Positions 33,712-45,107 of a DNA stretch of 64,000 nucleotides are shown piece after piece (the stretch's first letter is position 1; each line of letters starts with the position of its first letter). The notes beneath the pieces are model-generated. The model made no database searches. It was given only the letters and a program-made list of their open reading frames with translations, and was not told where the DNA came from. The DNA lies in NCBI GenBank assembly GCA_963971575.1, contig OZ020611.1, forward strand, positions 55,151,381-55,215,380, given 5' to 3'. This DNA comes from Liopterus haemorrhoidalis (Eukaryota > Arthropoda > Insecta > Coleoptera > Dytiscidae). Made by a program: the position numbers and the translations under genes.

Positions 33712-34541
33712 GGTTCCACGACATTTGAACATACGACAGATTAACATGCGACACTTTAACATGGACAGATTAACATGCGACAGATGAAAATAGACACATT
33801 TTAACACACGACAAATGAACACGCTGACATATTATCATAGCCACAGATGATCATAAGTCAATTGAACACACGACATTTGATCTCACATTTCATTTTTATT
33901 TATTTGTTCCAATGTATCTATAATTGCTTTACTAATAAACAAACTTATTAGAACTTAATCATTCTTTTTACCTACCGAGATCGAGATATACCGAAGTATA
34001 AGATTGTTTAAAATAACCAAAAAGATCAAGATATACCAACTTATCTATATAGATCAAAACAAAAATATTAAAAAAATCTCAAAAATTATCAAACATAATT
34101 TTTCTCATAATTATTTGATTTAGAAAATCTATATAAATAAATCTGAAAATTTGTATTCTGTCGCTGACCAACCACTGACCACCGCTGATCAACTGCTGAC
34201 CAATCGCTGACTAAACGATGACCAACCGATGACCAACCATTGACCAACCATTGACCAACCGTTGAACTTATATGCTAGGATAAATAAAAAATAAAATAAA
34301 AATGAAATGTGAGATCAAATGTCGTGTGTTCAATTGACTTATGTTCATCTGTCGCTATGATAATATGTCACAGTGTTCATTTGTCGTGTGTTTAAATGTG
34401 TCTATGTTCATCTGTCGCATGTTAATCTGTCCATGTTAAAGTGTCGCATGTTAATCTGTCCAAGTTAAAGGGTCGCATGTTAATCTGTCCATGTTAAAGT
34501 GTCGCATGTTAATCTGTCATATGTTCACATGTCGGGACACC
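33712..34541. mobile_element. Foldback element with long TIRs, 830 bp
   Basis: Exact 8-bp target duplication (agcaggac at 33704-33711 and 34542-34549). The long inverted arms are 33712-33905 and about 34282-34541 and begin GGTTCCACGACATTTGAAC and GGTGTCCCGACATGTGAAC (read inward). The right arm contains a 29-bp tandem repeat (3.5 copies, 34418-34518); the left arm has only about 1.5 copies. The spacer holds an 11-bp tandem array. No coding frame. The structure fits a foldback-type element; superfamily unproven. Confidence 0.85.
34162..34268 (+). repeat. 11-bp tandem array inside the foldback element
   Basis: About nine and a half units of a sequence like cgctgaccaac (variants cgatgaccaac, cattgaccaac; one unit is 10 bp). 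It fills the middle of the spacer between the arms. Confidence 0.85.
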
Positions 34542-34568
34542 AGCAGGACTGACCTAAACCCTCTAAAC

Positions 34569-34747
34569 CAGTGTTTCTCAAACTTTCGACAGTTGCGGAC
34601 CACTTTCTGAACTCTATGCTAACCGCCAACCACCAACATAAAAAAAAAGGTTTTTTTTGCTAAAAAGGCCCATTATTAATACTTATGAAATTTTATGTTC
34701 GCGGACCACCAACAACTGACTCGCGGACCACAGTTTGAGAAACACTG
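34569..34747. mobile_element. hAT MITE, 179 bp
   Basis: TIRs CAGTGTTTCTCAAACT (one mismatch between ends) and an exact 8-bp target duplication (ctctaaac at 34561-34568 and 34748-34755). The subterminal gcggaccac motif near both ends also occurs in the elements at 36752 and 50136. Non-coding. Confidence 0.9.
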
Positions 34748-34755
34748 CTCTAAAC

Positions 34756-36324
34756 TAAAAAACTTGGTCCGGACATGCTTTATGACATGGCCTGCAAGAA
34801 GAGACCCTAAATCAATAGTCTGAAGCGCTCCATGATGAAGACAGTGAAAAGTTTTTCTGTAGAAACCCTCCGTAATACAATTGGCGTGTGGCCGCAGAGA
34901 CTTAAGTGCTACGTAACGACCAGAACTGGTCAGTTTGAAATTGATTGGTATTTCTTGTTTAAGATACCTACATTTACATACTATGTACTAAATGAAAATT
35001 AAAATATCTTTAAATATCTTGTGGAATTTTACTGAAAACTTTGTAACAGATTTACGGTATGAACGGAGAGTTTCACTTGGTGAAACTCGAATGTACACTC
35101 ATCAAAATGGTCGAGTAACATTTGATGATGTTGGGAATGAAATGTTCGTTATTTTATAAAGATTTTGTTAATAGTGTGTAGGCTTGACGACAACGTGTAT
35201 ATCGGCCGCCCATGTGCGGGCATTCATGGGATCGCCCTTTGCTAAAGTCGAGCTCAAATACCACAGTTGTTGATTTATATTTGCGCACCTGCGCGATTTG
35301 GATTCGATTCTAATGCGGCACGGTCTAGCGAATGTTTGCACATGGAAAGTTGACGCACACCCAGCGGCCCTGTTAACTTGCTATTGGTGGGAATTTTATT
35401 GGGTAACAAATGAACATTCTTTTCTTGTTTTCATTGGCTATTTCGCTGAATATATTTAGACCATTTTGTTGAATGTAGGTAAAGGTCCTTAAATGAATAA
35501 GAGTGTAAAGGTGTAAACTTTCTTTCGGCCTGAGATAAGTACAACGTTTTATGCACAACTGGTAATTTATTTTGTATTTATTTTTAATTTTATATTTTAT
35601 TTTATAACGTAGATGTATGTTGCTATTGCTATGCGGTTGTTATATAAACAATACATTTTACAAGATCTTATAAATTTGTCAATTTCTCTAATTAATTCTG
35701 TAATGGATAGTGACAATGAAACACTTATTCTATCTCATGGTTTCCAGTTGAATAGTGGAAATGGATGAAACTACCAGAAACGTCAATTTTTGATTTGAAG
35801 TATCAAAATAATAATAATAGTTGGATAGTAATATAGTGTCCATAAGAGACAGTTTAAAAGAGAGAGAGAGACAGAATCATTTTATTAGATATGAATGTTT
35901 TACAAATTAATGTAATAATTACGCAATTGTTTAGTAAGTAAATCCCATGATAATAATTTTTACGCATACATATAATCAAAATGTAACATGATAATCATGT
36001 TACAATAAAACACTAACAATTATTTATTTTCTTTATCATAAACTTTGATTCGTTACATAAACATTTCCAAGAAATCCTCTAATATTAATAATAAAAACTA
36101 AATATTTATATTTATGCCTCAGTCGGTAATTTTATAAACAAAACCAGTCCAAAAAATAACTGATATTAACATATTAATTCGTCTAAATTGCGTCTGTCCA
36201 AAGTACGGTCAATGATTAAGATGATTAATACAAATAATATACAAATATTGGCTTTTCATTTTTTCAAATAATACAGTAATAGATAAGACGGGACAGGTTC
36301 TAGTGTTAGTTGTGTTGTACTCAC
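34756..36324 (-). other. Long intron part with a GC-rich pocket
   Basis: At about 35180-35370 the sequence is GC-richer than its surroundings (tatcggccgcccatgtgcgg, gcgcacctgcgcgat) and has no reading frame or element termini that I can define. The rest is AT-rich without features. A promoter-like or old-repeat origin cannot be decided. Confidence 0.35.
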
Positions 36325-36468
36325 CGAGATGCCGGGAGTTACTGTTGGTACAGTCGGTAAGTAGGCTGGCGCTGTAGTCGCTTTAAAACCTGTTGCTCGT
36401 AAGATGTCACTACGGTATCTGGCGGAAAAACGATGTCCTTTTGGTTTGAATGCAGATACTTGGGGAAT
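36325..36468 (-). CDS. Mucin-like gene, 48-codon exon
   Basis: A short phase 0-0 exon with good splice signals (acceptor ttgttgtag, donor gtgagt). The peptide starts IPQVSAFKPK and carries GHRFSARYRS, the same ARY(R/K) core as in the exon at 40101, then ends in a Thr/Pro-rich segment (TTAPAYLPTVPTVTPGIS). It lies between two long introns of about 12.2 kb and 3.6 kb that are full of transposable elements. The consistent frame and splice sites make it a confident exon despite its small size. Confidence 0.75.
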
Positions 36469-36751
36469 CTACAACAATAATTCATTATATTTATTACATA
36501 TTAATATATAAATCAAATTTATTTTTAAATATTCTCTCTATTTAATTCTTTAACATAAACTGACATTATTAACCCTTTGAATAGCAATACGCTGTATCAA
36601 GTGGCATATAAAAAACTTGTGGTTTGGGAGGAACACTTAGTTGTTTATTTGCAAGACCAGTGGGGGTCAAACTGGAGGCTCGCGGCTTCATACATATATT
36701 TTTTTAGACCTAACAAACATCAACGAAAAAAGATGTTGATGTTCTTTAAGA

Positions 36752-37844
36752 CAGTGTTCCTCAACCTGTGGTCCGCAGACCGGTGCCGGTCCGCAAAAAA
36801 TTGCTGCCGGTCCGCGAAAAATTTCGACCGAATCATGTAGATGCACACTTCTATTCACGAGTATATAGCAAATCTTTTTAGTCGACTCGGAAGCAAACTT
36901 TTGTCCGAACCATGATTTATTTAATATTTACTAGCCCCAATACAACGCCTCTCGTGGCTATTTTTCATACTTCTTTAGATCGTGTTTCCAGATTTTTCTG
37001 TGCATTTGAGTGCTGGCAAAGCTTGCTTACATGGCGGACATATTCAGTCTGCTCAATGAAGTTAATATTTCTCTGCAGGTGTCATATACAAATAATTTTA
37101 CTTTAAGAAATAAAATGGACGCGTTCAAAAAAAGCTAGCGCTTTGAGATAGTTGCTTACAAGAGGAAGATATAGAAATGTTTCCACTTTTGGAAGAATTT
37201 TTGATTGCTGCTGATGTCAACCAGAAAGTCATATTTAAGATAATAAGTCAACATTTAAGAGTATTAGCTGAAAATTTTAATAATTATTTCCCTGAAAATG
37301 AGGATCCTCGTAAAGATAACCTCTGGATTAATAATCCATTCTTAGAAGATATAATGTCATGTCCGCTTGATGCTCGTGAAAATGAAAAGCTTATCGAGTT
37401 GTCTTCTGATGTCACTCTGGTTTCCAGACATAAAACGCAATCATTGTATCAATTTTGGAAATCACAAGAAAAACAATATCCATCTTTGAGTTATAAAGCT
37501 ATCAAATTATTGGTCATTTTTCGACTTCCTATTTGCACGAAAAGTCTTTTTTCAGCCATGTCAATAATAAAAACTAAACAGAGAAATCGAATGGACGTTA
37601 ATGCAGCGCTTCGTCTCAGAAACAACTCTGCAGCCACGTATATCATTTTTACTAATAAAGAAGCAGCAGCAGCTGTCGCACTAAAAAATTGTAATTGTGT
37701 AACTCTATAACATATACATATACCTATATAATAATAAAATAGTCTCTATATTGGTTTTTATTTGTGTCTTAGTTTTCAGCCGGTCCGCGAAATATTTATC
37801 CTATTTTCACCGGTCCGCAGGTGCAAAAAGGTTGAAGAACACTG
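36752..37844 (+). mobile_element. hAT element with transposase fragment, 1,093 bp
   Basis: Ends CAGTGTTCCTCAACCT and inverse of CAGTGTTCTTCAACCT, flanked by near-identical 8-bp duplications (ctttaaga at 36744-36751, ctttagga at 37845-37852). Subterminal ccggtccgc motifs repeat at both ends. The interior keeps only the C-terminal part of the transposase gene, so it is an internally deleted copy that would depend on a full-length relative. Confidence 0.85.
37177..37710 (+). pseudogene. hAT transposase C-terminal fragment, ZBED5-like
   Basis: An open frame of 177 codons. The C-terminal half has the hAT dimerisation pattern: SLYQFWKSQEKQYPSLSYKA, then LPICTKSLFSAMSIIKTKQR and RNRM. The N-terminal half (HLRVLAENFNNYFPENEDPR) matches the form seen in ZBED5/SCAND3-like domesticated hAT proteins and their transposon relatives. 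The BED zinc finger and the first catalytic residues are missing, so it is a remnant and not a functional enzyme. The frame itself is intact, unlike most transposase remains here, so the copy may be fairly young. Confidence 0.8.
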
Positions 37845-38294
37845 CTTTAGGATACAAATATATTTAAAAAAAATAAAATATACTCTGGTTTCTGTTTATC
37901 AAATATTTTCTAGAACCCTTCGAGATATTTTAATTTCCGTATATGCTTTTTATTCTTCAAATGAGTAACCCCAGCATTTTTAATTTATAATTTATAATTT
38001 TATTTAATATGCATGTTAGGCAAAGTCTATTTCTTTGGTTTAAGCAAAATTAAACGGGAGTTTCGTTTTCCTAAGCTGTCTTAAAAGCTGAGTTTGTAAT
38101 GTTTCATGTTAGTAGAAAGATTTAAAAATGCGAAAAAGAAAACGAATGACATAAGAAATAAAATATTTTTACATTTTTGGAAGAAAAAAAAGGAATTTAA
38201 GAAATGGGAAAATTGTATTAAGAATGACGAGAAACGAGAAATAAAAATATAATGAGAACGACATTGAATAATGACATATTAACTTAACATAGAT

Positions 38295-39323
38295 CAGTGG
38301 CGGTGCTAGCTCTTAAAATCTGGGGAGGGGCAGGAAATATTTGAGAAGGGCGTTATTTTTTATCGTTATTAATGGACAGGTGAAAATAGCTCACATCTAA
38401 AATACAAGTGAAGAACTCCTTAAAAACAAATCCTTGTAGCGCACACATTTTTCTCCATGCATTTCTGGGGGGAGGGGCAACTGGGGCCAGACAGTGGTGG
38501 CCCAAGACAGTATGCGATGCGCCGCATCCGGACGCCGAATCAAAGAAAAAATGTATAGCCTATTACAATATCAAAATAGCTTTAATAAAAATAATATTCA
38601 TTTTTGTAATAAGTATTGTGACCTTTAATTAAATCTAGCAAAAACTGCCTTTATTTACTGGGCGGCACTTCAGGCTTCTAGTAAAAAGGGGGCGCTATGG
38701 AAAGAAATTTAGAAAAAACTACCTTTTTTACTGGGCGGCATTTCAGGCTTCTAGTAAAAGGGGTGACATGCAAGGAAATTTAGAAAAAAACTACTTTTAT
38801 TTACTGAGCGGCACTTCAGGCTTTTAGTAAAAGGGGGCGCCATGCAAGGAAATTTAGAAAAAGACTACCTTTTTTACTGGGCGGCACTTCAGGCATCTAG
38901 TAAAAGGGGCGCCATGCAAGGAAATTTAGAGAAAAAAACCTTTCTTTACAGGCTGGCACTTCAGGCTTCTAGTAAAGGGGGGGGGGGCATGAAAGGAGAT
39001 GTATTTCTAAAAAAGTATTAAGGTCTATTAAAAATTCAAAAGGTCAGACATTTGCGCGAACATAAAAAAAACTATCAATATAAAAAATTGTCCAAATCTG
39101 ACGAGCCGCTTAATTTCCAGAGTTGGCCACACTTTTGCGAACGGACAGACAGACCGACAGACAGGGTTTAGTGTAAATTGTTCGAAAAACAATTCGTCTA
39201 ATAGTTATTAAAAAAAATATGTGTGTATGGGTGGGCGCCTCACCTAATTTTGCATCGGGGCACCAGGCACCCTTGGGCCAGAGAAATTTGGGTGGGACGG
39301 ACCTTCCGCTAGCGCCGCCACTG
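38295..39323. mobile_element. hAT-like element, 1,029 bp, with minisatellite
   Basis: Termini CAGTGGCGGTGCTAGC and inverse of CAGTGGCGGCGCTAGC, flanked by an 8-bp duplication with one mismatch (acatagat at 38287-38294, acatagaa at 39324-39331). Interior non-coding, with a 72-73-bp tandem array. It interrupts a second repeat that resembles the MITE at 2789-3191. Confidence 0.75.
38641..39000 (+). repeat. 73-bp minisatellite, 5 copies
   Basis: The units are marked by the recurring gggcggcacttcaggct block at intervals of 73, 73, 72 and 73 bases, followed by tctagtaaaaggggg and gaaatttagaaaa. Copies differ by a few substitutions and by the length of the G run. Confidence 0.9.
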
Positions 39324-39475
39324 ACATAGAACATTCCATGTAAGTAGATATGATTTACAAAAGCTTGATTCGGCCGTTAAAAGTTACTAGTCTAGTTTAC
39401 GCTTAAGCGTTTGGAATACAGTATTTTTAGAGAGGCCTGTTTTTTTTTTTTTTGCTTAATACATTTTTATTTTTG

Positions 39476-39586
39476 CACTGGCGTAGCGTGGGTTGCAGCC
39501 GCCCCTTATTTAGGTATTTAAATCCAAAAGGCTCCAAAATTTACAGAACTTGCCGCCCCCATCGCCCCCGCTACGCTACGCCACTG
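39476..39586. mobile_element. Short GC-ended MITE, 111 bp
   Basis: Ends CACTGGCGTAGCGTGGG and inverse of CAGTGGCGTAGCGTAGCG. The ends resemble hAT MITE termini and the region between is GC-rich, but an 8-bp target duplication is only weakly visible, so the class is provisional. Confidence 0.55.
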
Positions 39587-40100
39587 ATTTATTGACAAAA
39601 AATTGTAACTTGGTAGTGCTTTCTGTGATTATTAAATAAATTTTAGAGTATAAAAATTTTTGAGTTGTACTTATAATTTTATTTAAAATTTTCATTCCCA
39701 AACCCGAGCATGAAACAAAATAAATTCAGCTTCAGGTCCCTGACTGGAGAAATATTAATTACCATGGCTTGATTCTAATTACTGCTCTTATTAAATATCA
39801 CAAAACATAATTTCTCTTAAAAATCAGCTTTGCGTATTATTTACAAAATCCAAACCACATTTTAATAAAAATAATACTGATTATTTTTTTGAAACGGGAA
39901 GCTCCCATCAATATTACTTCCTATAAAAGTGAAATTAACTTATAACTTTTTATCAGTCTTTCTTCTCCATTAATTAGAAAACTCATGTATTAATATAAAA
40001 AAATTCCCAACAATCAAAAAACTTCAGATCAATAAATAAAAATATACCACAAAAATGTCTATAAAATCAGTTCAAGGTGTTTTACAATCTAAAATATTAC

Positions 40101-40508
40101 CTCGCTTGTTGATATAGTTTGCTCAATACCGCTTCGAGCGCTAGTTCTCCTGCCTGCCGCTGTAGAGACCTCAACTTCCGGCGCTACTGTACTCCTAACT
40201 GTGTTCTTCTTATTATAAACTCCTGGAATATTTTTAGGCGGTAAACGTGGCTTATTTGAACGTGTTAAATTTCTAACAGGAATTGTAGAAACTTTAACTG
40301 TTGTATTTTGGGTTTTATTAGCTTTTTTATCGGTTTTATCTCCATTTGCCTTGTATCTCGCATGGTAACGTTGTCGAGATACTGTCACTTTACTGGAAAC
40401 TGATGTTTTTACTTCTTTTGTTGTCGCAGTATATGTTGGTTGAGTTGTGTGTCTTGGTTTTAATGTTGTGTTGTCGATCGGTTTCTTTTCGAGATCGTTG
40501 TCTGTATC
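40101..40508 (-). CDS. Mucin-like gene, most upstream exon seen (136 codons)
   Basis: Open in frame from an acceptor (tag, 40509-40511) to a donor (gtaata, starting at 40100). The 136 residues begin DTDNDLEKKP and contain a Thr-rich part, then a strongly basic stretch (residues about 40-110) with SRQRYHARYK at 45-53 and a GRRTSARSG segment near the C-terminal end. The high Arg/Lys content differs from the later Thr/Pro-rich exons and could include proprotein cleavage sites, which is inference. No methionine start with a signal peptide is present, so this is an internal exon. It joins in phase 0 to the exon at 36325-36468. Confidence 0.75.
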
Positions 40509-40809
40509 CTAATAGACAAAAAAATATAATTAGAGGCAAGGTCGAATATTTTTAAAGTATGTTCACATACAAAAAATTAAATGTCAAGATGAATTGTTAT
40601 ATCTACGGAGCGAATGTAAAAAAACTATTATATAAAATTAAATTAATTAACAGGAAGAATGGGTATAATGGAATCTTATAATAATGTTCTTAAAATGATA
40701 ATTCAGTGCTATTTAATGTATTTATAACTCTGTATATATCTATTATATACTAATAACTCTTTTGAAATCTGAAAGGTAAGATCAAAAGAATATCTATTTA
40801 ATGTATTTA

Positions 40810-41180
40810 ATTTATTTTTACTAGCTGGAGTATCCGTACTTAGTACGGTTTTTGTAGTGTACAGTTTTGCTGTAATGTAAATGATATGTGAGATATATCA
40901 ACTTCAAGTAGAACAGAAAATAATCGTTGTATTTATTCTAAACCACGCTTTAGTATATATTTTCAATGTTAAGTAAATAATAAGTGAAATACTTAGTTTA
41001 TATGTAGCTCTCCCCACAAGCTGCCCAAATATACATTTTATTAAAAATTGCATTGAAGAGAAGAAAAAAATGTTCCCCCATACACATTTTTGATGTAAAG
41101 TAAATAGTAAGTGAGATATTTCAAGATTTTAGTTTTAGGGTGTCCACCCGTAACTCCTTAAATATTCATCCAATCCAAAA
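40810..41180 (+). repeat. Dispersed repeat, copy near 40.8 kb
   Basis: Recurring units (gagatatttcaag, tagctctcc, taagtaaataataagtgaaata) match the larger copy at 61020-61860. In each place several diverged units of about 100-200 bp follow one another. Confidence 0.5.
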
Positions 41181-41783
41181 GTATATACACAAAAATGATT
41201 TGTTGTCTTATTATAAACGATTTTATTTATAAACGTTTTTGCTGTCAATAATAAGGGAGATTGAACGCAAGTAGAGTACGTTAAAGTTAACTTCTTCACA
41301 GGCGAATATTACCAGTCCCTTGCGCAGAAACCAAATTTCGCCCATTACATTACCATTAACAGCTAGATTTTATTTGTGTTTGTGTGTTTGACTACGCGTA
41401 TTGTGCGATGTTGTTTGTTTATTTCCGTTATTATTATTTATTTCTCGTACGTTTCAACATATACCGTGTATTAAAATGAGTAAAAATTTATTTGAAATAC
41501 ATGATTTTGGGCGGATGGTTTCCATAACAATTGTTTAAAACCCTAATGTACGTCAATGTGATCAACTGTTTTCTCGCGCAGAATTGGTGACGTAATTTAT
41601 GATACCCTGTGATGAAGTTAAGATGAACGTACTCTAGAATAACAATGTTTGTTAAATATATTTTTCTGTTTTTAATAAACAGATAGCCCCGAAACATCCC
41701 CTAGAATAAAATATAGCCTTTAGCCTATATTCGAATCATGCCAAAGAAAAGATGATAGAGTCTTACTCTATCATCATAGAGTA

Positions 41784-41895
41784 GATTCAAATAGAGAAGG
41801 ATACACGACCGTTACAAAATTGCGCAAACAAGATAACGCCAGTGGTGGAGACAAATAAAATATTTTTAAACCAAATGGGACAGTTAAATAGTATA
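41784..41895 (+). repeat. Direct repeat, left copy
   Basis: About 110 bp matching 42263-42372 with few differences (cacgaccgttacaaaattgc, then aagataacgccagtgg). The same gattcaaatagag end is found inverted at about 42640-42665. No open frame spans it. Separated from the right copy by about 370 bp. Confidence 0.75.
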
Positions 41896-42262
41896 ATAGG
41901 TATAAGCTGTTCACTTTTGTAAGAACACACTAGATCTGGTTATTTTGGTTACTTTTATGGTGTATTACTGACTTTAAATGTCAATTAAAAATATTCCTTA
42001 CGCTGTAAAACCGACTTTAGGTTGATAAGGTTATGATCATTATAATTAAGATATAATTTTTCGTTATGACATATGTCAAATGGACATTTTAAAAAAGTGA
42101 CATTTTTTAATACCAACATGACATACAGCTTCAAAGGTGCAAACTATTGAAAACAAAATTCCCTCTTGGTTTGTTCTTACAAAAATTAACAGCTTATATG
42201 TTCTATTTGCACCTTCGCGTTATACTGCTAAACGCTTGCAGTAAAACGTTGCAGTTAGACTC

Positions 42263-42372
42263 GATTCAAATAGAGAAGGATCCACGACCGTTACAAAATT
42301 GCGCAAACAAGATAACGCCAGTGGCGGAGACAAATAAAATATTTTTAAACAAAATGGGATAATTAAATAATA
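42263..42372 (+). repeat. Direct repeat, right copy
   Basis: Second copy of the 110-bp unit at 41784-41895. It begins in a gcagtaaaac...gattcaaatagag block that is inverted at 42640-42680, so it may be one end of a 440-bp TIR element. Confidence 0.7.
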
Positions 42373-42866
42373 TTTTTTATTGAATTTGTTCAGGAACGAT
42401 TTAAAAGCTGTATATTAAAATATAAATAAAATGCTGTTTAATATAAATATGTCAGTCATAAATGACAGAAGGCAAACTAATTATGAATAGAAAAATAAAT
42501 TTTTATATAAATACGTTGAAAGCTCCTAACTCACACAAGACTTCTACGGCTAGCAGTAACAAACCTAACACCCCTATTATAAGTAAATTAGACCGGTCCA
42601 GACGAAAAATCATTTCCGCACAGTTTTATTGATGAACTCAACTCTATTTGAATTCACTCTAGCAGTTTACTGCTAAAAACTGGTAACATACAGCGAGTTT
42701 AATTTTCTGTTCGATTTGTTTATACGTAAAGAATAAGAAGTACGTTTGACGTAAATGTTAAATGTCAGACAGATGTCAGATAACTTTCTAGGTTAAGAAT
42801 ATTTTTACGATTTTATTCAGCGATTATCTTGTGTGTCGAAAGGGTGAAAAATATTAGATATATTTA

Positions 42867-43166
42867 ATGGATCTTGAAATATTATCAGATCCAGAATCAT
42901 CTGATTCAGATTTAGATTTTTCGAGTTCGGATGATGAAGTTATGAACTGTATTTGCGAGATTTACAAAATGCCCCAGAAAACTGAAAAATTTTGTAGAAA
43001 CTATTGTAGGATATTCAGAAAAAGAATTTGTAAGACATTATCCATCAAAGAATATAGTATAAATATCAAAACAAATATGCTAGCCATATTTCTTTTGAAT
43101 AAATTCAAAAAAAAACAACAGAAAATAATTATATTTCAAAAAATTCAGATGAGAGGGCACTTTTAA
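42867..43166 (+). CDS. Acidic 99-aa frame, possible PIF/Harbinger 5' piece
   Basis: The frame starts MDLEILSDPESSDSDLDFSS, with an acidic Ser/Asp-rich head (to about residue 28) followed by a basic, Lys-rich half. Such acidic heads are common in nucleases of PIF/Harbinger elements, but no catalytic motif is present and the C-terminal half does not resemble any family I know. The leader (tttaATGG) is favourable for initiation. It could equally be a small piece of an unrelated gene or chance. Confidence 0.3.
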   Translation: MDLEILSDPESSDSDLDFSSSDDEVMNCICEIYKMPQKTEKFCRNYCRIFRKRICKTLSIKEYSINIKTNMLAIFLLNKFKKKQQKIIIFQKIQMRGHF

Positions 43167-44166
43167 TATATTTTTTAGACTCCCCACCCTAAAATTGGTC
43201 TATATACATATTAAAACAAAAAAAAAGGTAAATTTTGCGCGAGAAAATAACGCAGAACGATGATAGAAAGACATGCTCGAATACGCTAACTGGTGGCCAT
43301 ATTATTGTACTAAATATTGCAGTGCAGTTTGAACTTTTAGATATATTTTAAAATTGAATTTATGTTACAGTTTCGACAGAAGTTGTAAAAAACTATAAAA
43401 GCAGAACAAATTGTAGTGTTTTTGGCTGTCATTTAAGATAGGACTAAGATTGGCATCTTAGTTTTTAGGGTTTTAAAAAACACATCTCTAGGTAAATATA
43501 AACAAATATTTAATTAATGAAAAAATAATTATTTTTTTTAAATTTTTTGTGTGGTATCAAAACAAAGCTTCTAAAACGTAAATTAAGGATAAAAATTATT
43601 TTTTTTAAATTCGTTTCTTTTGACACGATTTTAGTCAAAAATGTGCCTAAAAAGTTCTTGTCCCGCCCCGTTTTACCCAAGGGGGTAAACTAAAAATCTG
43701 AAAAAACTAATGTACATTGATCTGAGCTGGAAACGTACGAGAAGAATTTTTGATCAAATTTCATTTTTTAGCGTTCTATTGACTTTTTACACTCATTAAA
43801 TACCTACAAAACCCTGAAATGTGTGAAAATTCACACAACATACATTTTTTTATTTTACCTAAGAAAAATGGAAGTAAAGTTAATATTAAGTCCAAATTTC
43901 GCGAGATGATTCTGTTATAAACCTCAATACATGTGTAGGGATTAAAAATTCAAAAATGTCACAATTACTTACTCCCATTTTAATAAAATAAAATCATGTT
44001 GTGCTTAAAATAAGCTATTCGCTATGTGTAAATTGACAGCTAAGTACTACTCTTGTCAATCATATTTACTTCGATCACAACGCCGCCAACGGTGATGTCA
44101 TTTCTCAATACAGCAGCTACAGGGTAAAAGTCTTATTATTATATCAGTAATCGAATGTACCTACTA

Positions 44167-44567
44167 TACTCTATCTCAGAAAGCCTGATAGTAATAAATC
44201 ATTTTGTCAGGCAGTTACCAGTGGCGTGCACATTTTAAACACGTTTAAATTGGTTTTGTGTATTTCTATATTACTATTTATCATTTTATTAAACGCACGC
44301 CTGTGACCATATTTATCATATCATTAAACACACCCCTGTGACCATATTTTTCCTCAAAATTTTAGGGTCAAATTTTTATGATCTATTGTGTTTAACCCTA
44401 GTTCGTATTCCCATATAATATGTGCGGCACACTCGATTGTTTTTAACAATATTTCGTTTCGAACTATTCATATTTTGTCGCTTTTGTTTTGCCGCTTCTG
44501 TGTGAAAAAACAATAACTTTTTACAAATAATAAATTTTATTACTATCAGTCTTTCTGAGATAGAGTA
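44167..44567. mobile_element. TA-flanked MITE, 401 bp
   Basis: Terminal inverted repeats of 32 bp (start tactctatctcagaaag) differ at one position and are flanked by TA at 44165-44166 and 44568-44569. This is the Tc1/mariner MITE pattern. Non-coding. Confidence 0.8.
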
Positions 44568-45107
44568 TAATACAAAATATCCTCAACGACCAACCATTAC
44601 CAGCAATTTTCATCCTTATATGATCAAAACAAAAGAACTCTCATTATTATAAAGAGTCTAAATTAGATTTTATCAGGTCAATAATCACTAATATAAGAGA
44701 GGTGAACTTTTAAAAGTTATTAACTTTCTGTGACACCTGCATACCGCTCGCTAATATCTGAGAAGCAATCCCAATGCTCACAATTCCTTTTTAAGTAAGC
44801 CTATTGTAAATTTAGGCAATTTCACTTTTACTATTTATAATTTCGACATTGATCTTCAGCATAGCGGCAAGTTCATATAGACCATTTGAAGCTCGTAAAC
44901 ATCTGTCAGGGAAAAGAAAACTTGCTCCAAAACATCGACATGTAAAAGAAAGTTACAAGTTATTTCAATCATTGCATTAACCAATTATAGACACCAATAT
45001 AAATTATTTCAAACTTGTTTAACCAGGAAATTATGTGAAAATTGTTACTTGGAAGAATAAACAAATATAACGTGAACTGGAGTCCGTTGACATTTTGATT
45101 TGGGATT

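Larger units (their letters stand above)
2061..40508 (-). other. Mucin-like gene locus (3' part, 12 traced exons)
   Basis: This span holds twelve minus-strand exons that join in frame into about 1,890 codons if all are used. Each has an AG acceptor and GT donor, and all junctions are phase 0 except the one between the exons at 9564-10000 and 7840-8092, where two bases are carried over. The protein is rich in Thr, Pro and Ser with many PTT/TTR/MPT triplets, as in secreted or surface mucins that carry O-glycans. Apart from one Cys in the read-through tail of the largest exon I see no cysteine, so no chitin-binding Peritrophin-A or VWF-type domain lies in this part. The start codon and signal peptide are not visible and are probably beyond 64000 or in very short exons. 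The exact family is not recognised; an extracellular matrix, cuticle or epithelial surface role is inference from composition. Confidence 0.8.

Noticed and set aside
34162..34518. CRISPR-like array
   Set aside because: The 11-bp and 29-bp units are contiguous tandem repeats without spacers, in a eukaryotic foldback element.
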